Of a DNA stretch of 64,000 nt, positions 1-7,837 are shown piece by piece. The DNA is from Bacteroidales bacterium (GTDB lineage Bacteria > Bacteroidota > Bacteroidia > Bacteroidales > UBA10428), in the NCBI GenBank assembly GCA_016929525.1, contig JAFGIP010000024.1:1-64000 (forward strand). Reading direction: 5' to 3'. Position numbers and translations under genes: made by a program. Under the pieces are notes generated by a model that saw only the letters and a program-made list of their open reading frames with translations, was not told where the DNA came from and searched no databases. Positions within the stretch are counted from its first letter, which is position 1; each line of letters begins with the position of its first letter.

Positions 1-80
1 CGTTTGAACCTCAAAAAATTCTACAAACCTTATCTATCAATCTTTTCAAAGAACTTTATATTTTAATATCAAAACACTAG
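1..80 (-). repeat. Relic or edge of an IS related to the IS4-family element at 3827-5135
   Basis: These bases align by eye with the segment outside the transposase start of the IS at 3827-5135 (about 5058-5136). Shared words, in the same order, are CTACAA, ATCAA, CAAAGAACT, TATATT and the terminal ACACTAG (74-80 here). The alignment ends at the same ACACTAG that closes the other element. If an element is present, it extends to the left of the window and its transposase would read leftward. The match is imperfect, so this is a diverged relative or a decayed copy, not a recent duplicate. Confidence 0.5.
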
Positions 81-170
81 TGATTTGCTAATAATATTTA
101 TTTACTTTATTATAAAGCAATTCAATATTGGAAATTAATGGATTGAATCAAAGCAATAAATAGTTAAATT

Positions 171-565
171 ATGACCTTTTTTGTTAACTGGAACGCAGAT
201 GGCGTAATTGTAAAGTTTGAAGGGACTCTTACATTTGATTTGATAATGAAGGTCAATGATTTTCTGACAGGGAACAGTCAGTTTGATTCAATTTTATACC
301 AGGTTTGGGATTTTCGCAAAGTAACTACCGTAGCTATTACTAAAGAAGATGCTATGCCATTAGCTGCACTTGCAAAATCTGCGTCCAGGTGGACAAAAAA
401 ATACTGGTTGCTTTCCTGGTAAACCTTAATGAAAATAATAAAACCTTTTTTAATGCATTTAATAGTATTATGAAGACGACACACTGGGAATGTGATCTTT
501 TTCAGGATAAAAGTGAAATGACGGACTGGTTAAATTCAGAACTTGGCAATAAAATAACATTGTAA
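171..565 (+). pseudogene. STAS/SpoIIAA-like small protein, broken by a frameshift at an A7 run
   Basis: The first frame runs from ATG 171 and stops at 420-422 after 83 codons. From the run of seven A at 395-401, the -1 frame stays open to a TAA at 563-565. The joined product is about 131 residues. It reads as one domain: WDFRKV strand, basic helix, then ILVAF strand and an acidic C-terminal helix ending DWLNSEL. This is the layout of SpoIIAA/STAS-like single-domain proteins, so the family is an inference from pattern. The break may be a mutation, a sequencing error, or -1 frameshifting, since A AAA AAA sits in the correct phase to be a slippery heptamer. The function is unknown. Confidence 0.6.
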
Positions 566-663
566 TTATTAAGTATAATCAAACAGGGAAGTTTTAATTT
601 ATTTCACGCAACCATTAAGGCTCTGGCTACATCTGCCTTATAAATTTTAAAACAATTTCAATT

Positions 664-1092
664 ATGAGAAATCTTTTTATAATAATATTCACCATTATAA
701 TCATTTCTTTTATCTCATGTGAAGAGAAAGAGAAGGGTACAATGAATAAAACCGGAACCCTTCAGGGAACAATAGGAATATATGAAGGGAATTGTATGCC
801 GGGTCCGGAAAGTTCGTTATGTGAGCATTCTCCGATCTCAACCACTGTTGCAATTACTTACCCGGCGGAATATTTTAATGCCGCTTTACTGGTTGATTCT
901 GTAATAACATCAGAAGACGGTACCTTTGAAATGAGTTTACCCGAAGGTTATTACAGTCTCTTTATTCGGGACAGCGCAGAATTTATTTGCGATAGATGGA
1001 ATTGCCAGAATGAATGTAATTGCACTTTATTTAAAATTAAAAATGACTCCGTTACTATAGTCAATGCCAATATTGATCATGCAACCTGGTGA
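664..1092 (+). CDS. Small secreted lipoprotein, hypothetical
   Basis: The 142-residue protein begins with a hydrophobic signal and a lipobox ending FISC (Cys19), followed by EEKEKG. It is therefore probably a lipoprotein of the outer membrane or cell surface. The mature part has a TGTLQGTIG strand followed by DGTFEMSLPEGYYSLFIRD, which resembles the seven-stranded fold of carboxypeptidase-regulatory or transthyretin-like domains. It also has six cysteines that could form disulfides. It stands alone, 98 nt after the frameshifted STAS-like gene. No function is assigned. Confidence 0.6.
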   Translation: MRNLFIIIFTIIIISFISCEEKEKGTMNKTGTLQGTIGIYEGNCMPGPESSLCEHSPISTTVAITYPAEYFNAALLVDSVITSEDGTFEMSLPEGYYSLFIRDSAEFICDRWNCQNECNCTLFKIKNDSVTIVNANIDHATW

Positions 1093-1136
1093 TTTTTAAG
1101 ATATCTTTTCAGAGTTGGAATAAAAATGAAATTTTT

Positions 1137-1292
1137 AAAAGGGGCTGTATTAAAACATATTAATTAATTGCCACTAATTCCCAAAAACACAAAAAGACAC
1201 AAAAATTTGATTTTTAATATATTTTAATTTTTCGGCGTTCCGATAGTTATCGGAATTATAGCCAAGAAAACACTTTCGATACAACCTCTTTT
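1137..1292. repeat. Miniature inverted-repeat element (MITE-like)
   Basis: About 156 bp are bounded by imperfect 19-nt inverted ends: 1137-1155 (AAAAGGGGCTGTATTAAAA) and 1274-1292, matching at 15 of 19 positions. Inside is a perfect 8-bp palindrome (TTCCGATA, GT, TATCGGAA) at 1238-1255. There is no coding capacity. Terminal repeats around a non-coding centre, placed between a lipoprotein gene and the 3' end of the glucanase gene, suggest a non-autonomous transposon. No clear target duplication was found. Confidence 0.5.
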
Positions 1293-1313
1293 ATTTTTAC
1301 TCCTTATATCTCA

Positions 1314-3716
1314 CTACCTGATTTCCAGGATTTGAGAATATACTTTATCATGTGTAATAAGTGTTAATATATAAACCCCATCACTGAGATTTATGTCGGT
1401 TAAAACAATCTTACCGGAATAAATCCTAATCAGCCGGTTTATTAAAGTTTTGCCATCCATGGCTGTTATCATAATTCGGCCTTCAGCTATCGTTTCTGGC
1501 AAAATAATGTTAAGCTCATTGCCTCTTAGAGGATTTGGATAAACTGCTAAGGTTTCTGCAGTTAAACTGTTGATTCCTACAAAATTCTCTTCGTAGTCAA
1601 TTTCAAACCAGTTTAAGTTAAATCCGCCAGGATTGGCCTGCAGGGTAATAAACTGTTCACCTTCCAGCAAAGTAAACGGATCTGAGACCACTGTTCTCCA
1701 AGATTGCCATGTACCTGTAACAGGAACATCGGTTGTCATTATTTCTTCTTCGTTTTCATTAAGCAGATGGATTGTTCCAACCGAAGTTTGGGCAGCAACA
1801 CGATATGCTATGCGGTATTCATCTTCTGCTTCAACATCGACTGAATAACTCATCCAGTCTCCTGCGTCAATCCAGCCGACATTTATCCCGCCGCCGGTGT
1901 CGCTTGTACCTTCTGTATTTACTCCTTCCATGTAAACATAATCTTCAGCCTGCACCACACCGGGTATTGACGCGCTTAACAGGACTGTTGTTGATGTAGT
2001 GATAAATACAATATCTGATGTGTTACCGGCGAAATCAACCGCCTGAATACCGAATGTGTATCTTGTGAAAGGTTCAAGACCTGTTATTGTAGTTGTATTT
2101 CCTCCAACCGAATCGATCAGTTCATAATCCTGGAATATATAATACATTCTGACGTAATCATTGTCAACAGAAGCATCCCATGAAAGGGTAATCTCTGTAG
2201 CTTCCGGATCTGCGCTCAAATTGGTTGGATCGCTTGGTGGTTCAGAATCATCTATCCCAAATTCGAATGCATACACATGCACATAGTCAACTTCCATGGT
2301 TGTCGGCCAGATTCCGTCCAAATCAACTGTTCCACCCAAGTCGCCACCAATTGCTATATTCAGGATAAGGTAAAATGAATGGTCGTAAGGCCATTCCATA
2401 TATGATTCGTAGTCATTATTAAAAGTAAAATAGTGAATGTCATCAAAGTAGAAATCAATTCGGTTGGGGTACCATTCGATACTATACTCATGAAAGGCTT
2501 CAGCACAATCATATAACCACATTCCTCCTCCTTGTTGAGTTCCCAGAGTATGGTTATAGGTGCCCGTATGTACAGTGCCAAATACCCATCCAAGATTGTT
2601 CCCTACATGCTCCATTATGTCAATTTCGCCACTATTGGGCCATCCGCCATATACCGATTCGGTAGGCATAATCCATATAGCAGGCCATGTACCTCCTGTA
2701 CCCGGTAATTTAGCATTTACATCGATACGACCGTAAAGCCAGTCGCCTTTTAGTCTTGTATTAAGTCTGGCAGAGGTATAATCATATCCACCCATAGATT
2801 CAATTTTACCGGAAATGATTAACTTACCATCAGATACAGATGCATTACCTGCAGTATAATATTGTTCCTCGTTATTCGCATTATTAGGTCCTGTCATAAA
2901 GTTCCACTTGGTAACATCCACCTCAGTACCGTCAAACTCGTCGAACCAGATTAGTTCCCAGTCGGGAGCCAGTGTTGAAATATCAATATCGGTTGTATCC
3001 GATGCATTCCCGGCTAAATCCCTTGCAACTACCGATAAAGTCATAGACTGATCAGGGGGTAAATTAGACAGATTAATTACAGTGTCAATGGAGTATGCAA
3101 ATGGCTCATTATCTTTCAGTATCTGATATCCTGCAATGGCCGAACCAGCATCGCTGCAAGCATACCATACCAGCTGTACATCATGAATGCCGATTGTAGT
3201 ATCGGCGATAACCGGTGTACCAGGAGCATCACCATCAACCGGGTTAGTAAGTGTTAGCTTCCACCAGTTGATGTTGTACCCCCCGGCTGGCACCTCTAAT
3301 CTTATAGTGTATTCGTCTTCTGAAAAAGTAAGAGGGGATTCACCCGTTATCGTTACCCAGTTTTGCCATCCGCTTGTTTGTGGTACATCCAGCGAGATTA
3401 ATGTTGATGCTCCTTCGACAACATTTATAATACCTCCTCCATTCATACTTGCTGTACGAAAACTAATTTCGTAATCACCAGCCATAGGTATATCTATAGT
3501 GTAAACCATCCAGTCATTCATATCGATCCACCCGACATTTGTTCCACCGCCTTCATCTGTGGTTCCTTCAGTTTGAACACCGTTCATATCTGTATAATCT
3601 TCAGCTTCAATAAATATTTGCGCGTTAAGGTTAACGGCACAAAAAAGAATTGCAGTGAAAGCTATATAACTTAGCTTCGATGCAATCGTTTGCGTTATCA
3701 GAATATTTGATTTCAT
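1314..3716 (-). CDS. Secreted GH16 beta-glucanase with two CBM6-like modules, Fn3 domains and a T9SS tail
   Basis: The 800-residue protein has a signal peptide (about 1-32), then a CBM6-like carbohydrate-binding module (about 34-157), a fibronectin type III domain (about 165-250), a glycoside hydrolase family 16 domain (about 252-485), a second Fn3 (about 492-575), a second CBM6-like module (about 584-710) and a C-terminal T9SS sorting domain (about 722-800, beginning VYPNPLRG). The GH16 motif is GEIDIMEH with Glu364, Asp366 and Glu369, so the catalytic triad is complete. GH16 enzymes with CBM6 usually cut beta-1,3- or mixed-linked glucans such as laminarin; the exact substrate is an inference. 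The protein should cross the outer membrane by T9SS. The gene is monocistronic and lies upstream of the IS copy. Confidence 0.93.
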   Translation of the reverse strand: MKSNILITQTIASKLSYIAFTAILFCAVNLNAQIFIEAEDYTDMNGVQTEGTTDEGGGTNVGWIDMNDWMVYTIDIPMAGDYEISFRTASMNGGGIINVVEGASTLISLDVPQTSGWQNWVTITGESPLTFSEDEYTIRLEVPAGGYNINWWKLTLTNPVDGDAPGTPVIADTTIGIHDVQLVWYACSDAGSAIAGYQILKDNEPFAYSIDTVINLSNLPPDQSMTLSVVARDLAGNASDTTDIDISTLAPDWELIWFDEFDGTEVDVTKWNFMTGPNNANNEEQYYTAGNASVSDGKLIISGKIESMGGYDYTSARLNTRLKGDWLYGRIDVNAKLPGTGGTWPAIWIMPTESVYGGWPNSGEIDIMEHVGNNLGWVFGTVHTGTYNHTLGTQQGGGMWLYDCAEAFHEYSIEWYPNRIDFYFDDIHYFTFNNDYESYMEWPYDHSFYLILNIAIGGDLGGTVDLDGIWPTTMEVDYVHVYAFEFGIDDSEPPSDPTNLSADPEATEITLSWDASVDNDYVRMYYIFQDYELIDSVGGNTTTITGLEPFTRYTFGIQAVDFAGNTSDIVFITTSTTVLLSASIPGVVQAEDYVYMEGVNTEGTSDTGGGINVGWIDAGDWMSYSVDVEAEDEYRIAYRVAAQTSVGTIHLLNENEEEIMTTDVPVTGTWQSWRTVVSDPFTLLEGEQFITLQANPGGFNLNWFEIDYEENFVGINSLTAETLAVYPNPLRGNELNIILPETIAEGRIMITAMDGKTLINRLIRIYSGKIVLTDINLSDGVYILTLITHDKVYSQILEIR

Positions 3717-3826
3717 TGAAAAATTAATTTAGTAATTAGGTTTGATAAATATACTATCAAAAACAGTAAACAGGAATAAATTTAACATGACATTAATATT
3801 ACCATTTAATTACAGGTTAATAACAT

Positions 3827-5135
3827 TAGTGTCCGATTAAATCCAGTTGATTTTCAACTATTTACAATATAGTTCTTTGACATCTTTGTAATTCTGATTT
3901 GTAAGTAACTCATTTAGAGGCGTTTTGTCGAGTAGAGATATGCTCAATATTTGCAATATTTCGTAGGTTGAACGGTCAACTTTCAATTTATTACGAACTA
4001 ATGCAACCAGGCAGTAGACTATTATTGCCGAGTAAACCTGGATTTTTACTGCATTTAAGGGTTGTTCCCCAAAATGATTTGACTTTCAAGTGCTGTTTTA
4101 TCCACTTAAAAAATAGTTCGACTTTCCATCGATATTTGTAAAGTTGAGCAACTTCCTCTGCTGTTATATCAAAGCTGTTGGATAGAAACTCAAGATCATT
4201 ATCCGTTTCTTCGTCGTAGAATTTTATCCGTCGAAGTTTTTCTGGATAGTCTTTTGAGACATAAAATCCAGTCAACTTACCAATTTGGTCAAGCAATATT
4301 CCATTGTCCTTATTTACTTTGTTTGAGTACATTCTTCGGGACTGTAGATTATTTTTTGCTCTGACAACAAAGTAAGCAGAACTCTGGTGTATTATAAAAA
4401 GCTGTTCATAATCTACATATCCACGATCAAGAATGTAATAGCCACCTGGTTCATAATAAAGTAGATCCAAGGCATTTACATCATGCGATGCAGCGGTAGA
4501 TATATGGATAAACGAAGGGATGGAGGTTTTAACATCATACAGTGTATGAAGTTTTATCCCACCTTTTGTCGTTCGAAACTTGGCCCACCAGAATATACTT
4601 AAACACAGATCAATGGTTGTAGAATCGAAAGCATATATGCTCCCATCTATATTCAGCTGAAAATCCTGATCCACAATGGAAGATTTTCTTGCCAGATCAA
4701 TCAGATAGAAAGCATATTCTTCAAAGATTCTACAATCGCGTTTCTCATTGGAGTTAGCAAAGTTGGATATTGAAGTACCCTTTCCAAATCCAAGATGATA
4801 ATATTTGGGTTTGTGAGGTTCAATACTAACCATCAGATCCCTTAGACTATCTCTGCCAGTCAACTGACCAAAGATCATACTGAGTAGCTGATTCCAACAG
4901 GAGAAGTGCCTAATATGCTTATCCCCATTGTATTTAGCAACCATACCATCAAAAATACGCTTTGGTAAAAAATCTGTAAGTTGCGAGAAGATATATTTGC
5001 CTTGATTCATGATTTTCAGCTTTTTACAAAGCTAAAATCCAAAATTCAATTCAAATCGACACGCACCTAAAAAGCTCTACAAGTCAGTTATATCAAGGAT
5101 TACAAAGAACTCTATATTAAATTAATCGGACACTA
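3827..5135 (-). mobile_element. IS4-family insertion sequence, about 1.3 kb, probably inactive
   Basis: Perfect 14-bp terminal inverted repeats are present: TAGTGTCCGATTAA at 3827-3840 and its reverse complement at 5122-5135. Between them is one transposase gene on the minus strand. Flanks contain TAACAT on the left and TAACAAT on the right but no clean target duplication. The element stands between the GH16 gene and a cupin stump. The transposase is frameshifted, so the copy is probably no longer autonomous. Confidence 0.85.
3858..5010 (-). pseudogene. IS4-family DDE transposase, frameshifted near its C-terminus
   Basis: The first frame encodes 339 residues from 5010 to 3991. It has an N-terminal DUF4372-like region, DDE residues Asp129 (FDSTT), Asp195 (ILDRGYVD) and Glu298, and the YREK signature (Tyr291, Arg294, Glu298, Lys305) typical of IS4. 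After WGTTL the frame goes wrong at an AAA (TTT at 4054-4056 on the plus strand). Removing one base gives the normal family ending: an AVKIQVYSAIIVYCLVALV helix, then RSTYEILQILSISLLDKTPL, stopping at 3858-3860. All catalytic residues lie before the shift, but the C-terminal helix is lost or scrambled. Confidence 0.88.
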
Positions 5136-5158
5136 GTAACAATGAATATAAAGTATAG

Positions 5159-5293
5159 CAGGATCAGGGCTTTTATATTAAACCCGGGGAAATCCATAAA
5201 GTCATTAATAATACAAAAGAGAATATAAGATTTCTTGTGATCTCAAACCCTGCAACGAAAGATGACAGGTATGAAATGGATTCGAATAAATAA
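5159..5293 (+). pseudogene. C-terminal stump of a cupin-domain protein
   Basis: About 44 open codons read QDQGFYIKPGEIHKVINNT, then a VISNP strand and DDR, ending at TAA 5291-5293. YIKPGEIHKVIN is the second conserved beta-strand motif of small cupins. There is no start codon, a TAG (5156-5158) lies directly upstream, and the IS end is 23 bp away. The N-terminal half is not found on the other side of the IS, so it was deleted instead of merely interrupted. It stops 12 nt before the metallo-beta-lactamase-fold gene. Confidence 0.6.
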
Positions 5294-5305
5294 AACAAGT
5301 TAAAA

Positions 5306-6118
5306 ATGAGACAACCGGTACTTATAGCCATCCTATCTTGTGTTATATTTTCAAACCTGTTCTCCCAGGTATTTGAAAATGATGATCTAAAGATTTCTGT
5401 TCTGGAAGATCTTATCTGGGTAATTGAAACAACCGACAATACTGCTATGTACCTGGTTGAAGGGAGTGATAAAGCATTATTGATCGATACGGGTACAAAG
5501 TGCGATTCGCTCGATAAAATTATGAGGCAAATTACTTCAAAACCTGTTGATGTGGTAATTACACATGGCCATCGCGATCATTCGGGAAATATAAAGTATT
5601 TTGATACGATTTATATGCACCCTGCTGATACAATATTTATTGATAGCTCTTACAAGGGTGTAATTAAATTTGTATCAGAAGGAGATTTTTTCGATCTGGG
5701 AAATAAGGTTACTGAGGTTTATCATATGCCAGGACATACTCCCGGATCAATAGTTTTAACTGATAAACATTCAAAATGTTGCTTTACAGGTGATGCATTC
5801 GGTTCAGGATTAGTTTGGTTACAGATGCGTCCTTATGCATATATGCAGACTTATATTAATTCGTGTTCGAAGATGGAGACTCTTATGGATAGCGGAATTG
5901 AAAAAATATATTGCGGTCATTATCCGTATCTGAAAAAGGCATTGTACAAAGATTATATAATGAACATGAAAAAGCTGGCCAATGCAATTTACGATGATAC
6001 AGCTCAGGGTGCAAAGCCTTATTCAATTAAAGTATCGATCAGTTGCGATAATCCTATGGAAGTATGGTACAACGATGTAGGAATAATTTATAATCCGGAT
6101 CACATTAAATCGAAGTAG
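5306..6118 (+). CDS. Exported metallo-beta-lactamase-fold hydrolase
   Basis: The 270-residue protein has a signal peptide (about 1-21, ending NLFSQ) and a complete metal site: His87-x-His89-x-Asp91-His92 (HGHRDHSG), a later His in MPGHTPGS, an Asp in FTGDAFGSG and a His in YCGHYP. This is the binuclear zinc site of the MBL superfamily. The protein therefore acts in the periplasm or outside the cell. The substrate cannot be read from sequence. A resemblance to glyoxalase II or quorum-lactone hydrolases is only fold-level, and nothing points to antibiotic resistance. It is the only intact gene between the IS and 6.7 kb. Confidence 0.8.
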   Translation: MRQPVLIAILSCVIFSNLFSQVFENDDLKISVLEDLIWVIETTDNTAMYLVEGSDKALLIDTGTKCDSLDKIMRQITSKPVDVVITHGHRDHSGNIKYFDTIYMHPADTIFIDSSYKGVIKFVSEGDFFDLGNKVTEVYHMPGHTPGSIVLTDKHSKCCFTGDAFGSGLVWLQMRPYAYMQTYINSCSKMETLMDSGIEKIYCGHYPYLKKALYKDYIMNMKKLANAIYDDTAQGAKPYSIKVSISCDNPMEVWYNDVGIIYNPDHIKSK

Positions 6119-6193
6119 TTCAAAAAAAATATTTTAAAAGTAATAGTTTTAAATTTCTCTTAATTTCAAATCCTTTAACCAAACCTTACTGTT

Positions 6194-6678
6194 ATGAAAA
6201 ATTTTAAAATGGGTAATTCATTACCAGTTACAAGTTGTCTTTTAATAATCTTAGTTATTGGTTTACTATCATCATGTAAAGATGATAAAGAGACAGGCAC
6301 AGGCATACAATATATTGGAACCCGGGAGTATTCAAAAGGAATTTCAGATCAGTTATGGTATTAGCACTTGACAGCTTTGAAACAAATGCGTATTATACAG
6401 TAGACGAAGAATATGATTATTTATATGCTTCGAATGTTGGGGATCTGGAAGTGACCGAAGATGCATTGAATATGAAAGTCAACCAGGTTATTATGGATAC
6501 TGCTTTTTTTAACGGTTATATTCCAAGCGAAGAATATGTAGTATTTAACAGGGGAACTGCCGAATTCTACGATTTATTCGGGAGTGGAGAAGCTAGTTAC
6601 TATTACGAAATAAATGGAGATGTATTAACAATTTGGATCGACGCATCAAACACCGCAGAGTATGACAGAATTGAATAA
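6194..6678 (+). pseudogene. Lipoprotein gene split by a single-base frameshift
   Basis: From ATG 6194 the sequence encodes a lipoprotein signal, MKNFKMGNSL and a hydrophobic stretch ending LLSSC, followed by KDDKETGTG. This frame stops at TAG 6359-6361. A second open frame, which overlaps it, runs to 6678 and encodes an acidic, Tyr-rich domain (VLALDSFETNAYY through TIWIDAS). Restoring one base near 6343-6354 (around GATCAGTTATGG) joins them into a protein of about 161 residues with a normal export signal. Taken alone, the ORF from ATG 6355 would have no signal. It may be real decay or an assembly indel. The function is unknown. Confidence 0.6.
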
Positions 6679-6763
6679 TATCATACACTATTAACGACGT
6701 ATGAACATTCAGTAACAAAACGTGTTTCTACATTTCAAAAAATGTTTAACAAAAAGTATTAAA

Positions 6764-6967
6764 ATGAAAAAAAATATGGGTGTTGCAGATAGAATTATCA
6801 GGTTGATAATTGCTGCAGTTGTAGCTATTCTGTTTTTTACAGACACTATTTCAGGCACACTGGGTATTGTACTTTTGATTTTAGCAGGAATCTTTGTGCT
6901 GACAAGTATTATCAGTTTTTGCCCGCTTTATTATCCTTTTGGTCTGAGTACTTGTCGAAAAGAATAA
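6764..6967 (+). CDS. DUF2892 / YgaP-like small membrane protein
   Basis: About 67 residues starting MKKNMGVADRIIRLIIA, which is the usual start of DUF2892 proteins and the reason for choosing ATG 6764 over the upstream ATG at 6722. Two hydrophobic helices (IIAAVVAILFF and LGIVLLILAGIFVLTSII) are followed by FCPLYYPFGLSTC, the characteristic CPLY motif with two cysteines. It is an inner-membrane protein; in E. coli YgaP this domain is fused to a rhodanese, but here it stands alone. The physiological role is not established. Confidence 0.8.
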   Translation: MKKNMGVADRIIRLIIAAVVAILFFTDTISGTLGIVLLILAGIFVLTSIISFCPLYYPFGLSTCRKE

Positions 6968-6982
6968 AAACAAACCGAATTT

Positions 6983-7009
6983 AATGCAGGATGAATTCAA
7001 TCCTGCATT
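6983..7009. terminator. Bidirectional hairpin terminator between the DUF2892 gene and sufT
   Basis: A perfect 10-bp stem, AATGCAGGAT (6983-6992) and ATCCTGCATT (7000-7009), has a 7-nt loop and is followed by ATTTTC on the plus strand and TTAAATTCGG on the minus strand. It lies between two convergent genes and probably ends both. Confidence 0.7.
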
Positions 7010-7014
7010 ATTTT

Positions 7015-7350
7015 CTATAACATTCCCAACTCCAGCAGTGCCTCTTCCGACATCATGGTCTGATCCCATGGCGGGTCAAAGACAAGATTTACGTTACACG
7101 ATTTTATATTGTCGACAGACTCTACCCTGCTTTTAACTTCCATCAGAATCTGATCGGCAATAGGACAATTTGGGGCAGTAAGTGTCATAACTATTTCAGC
7201 ATTGTCTTCATCATCGATGTTGATTTCATAAATCAGCCCCAGATCATATATGTTCACAGGGATCTCCGGATCATATATTGTTTTCAGTACCTGTACAATA
7301 TTTGTTTCCAACTGGAGCAATGCGTTATGATCTCTTTTTTCACTCATCAT
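7015..7350 (-). CDS. sufT: SufT-like MIP18/DUF59 Fe-S assembly protein
   Basis: The 111-residue protein is one DUF59 (MIP18) domain, with IYDPEIPVNIYDLGLIYEI at the start, the TLTAPNCPIAD segment carrying the conserved Cys, and VNLVFDPPWDQTMMS at the end. SufT-type proteins help mature Fe-S proteins. It is the last gene of the suf cluster, 11 nt after sufE, which supports this role. The hairpin at 6983-7009 follows it. Confidence 0.85.
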   Translation of the reverse strand: MMSEKRDHNALLQLETNIVQVLKTIYDPEIPVNIYDLGLIYEINIDDEDNAEIVMTLTAPNCPIADQILMEVKSRVESVDNIKSCNVNLVFDPPWDQTMMSEEALLELGML

Positions 7351-7361
7351 TTTCTTTCTTT

Positions 7362-7793
7362 TCAGTTTTTCTTTTCTTTCGCATCGTAGGCTATGGCGTA
7401 AAGCTTAATTTGTTTTATCATAGAGAGCAGACCATTGGCGCGTGTTGGTGAAAGGTTTTGCTTCAGGCCGATCTCATCGATAAATTTCAGATCGGCATTG
7501 ATGATTTCCTGAGGTGTTCTGTTTGAAAGTACCCGGATAAGCAATGCAATAATTCCTTTTGTTATGATTGCATCGCTATCTGCTGTCAATATTATCTTAT
7601 GGTCTTTATACTCTGCATTCAGCCATACTTTCGACTGGCAGCCCCTTATAAGATAATCGTTTTTCTTGTATTTCGCATCAATTACGGGTAAATCTTTGGA
7701 CAGCTCGATCAAATAATTGTACCTTTCCATCCAGTCGTCGAATAGTGTGAACTCATTTACAATTTCCCTTTGTACTTCCTGGATATTAGTCAC
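7362..7793 (-). CDS. sufE: Cysteine desulfuration protein SufE
   Basis: The 143-residue protein accepts persulfide sulfur from SufS and passes it to the SufBCD scaffold. The acceptor Cys52 sits in YLIRGCQSKVWL, at nearly the same position as Cys51 of E. coli SufE. Length and the C-terminal helix (LSPTRANGLLSMI) match the family. It is 44 nt downstream of sufS and 11 nt upstream of sufT. Confidence 0.94.
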   Translation of the reverse strand: MTNIQEVQREIVNEFTLFDDWMERYNYLIELSKDLPVIDAKYKKNDYLIRGCQSKVWLNAEYKDHKIILTADSDAIITKGIIALLIRVLSNRTPQEIINADLKFIDEIGLKQNLSPTRANGLLSMIKQIKLYAIAYDAKEKKN

Positions 7794-7837
7794 CTCTTTT
7801 GTGCTTTAACAATGAAACGGTCAGATTTGTTCATACT

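Noticed and set aside
5306-6118. Beta-lactam resistance gene
   Set aside because: Only the generic MBL metal motif is seen. The length and the rest of the sequence do not show class B beta-lactamase features.
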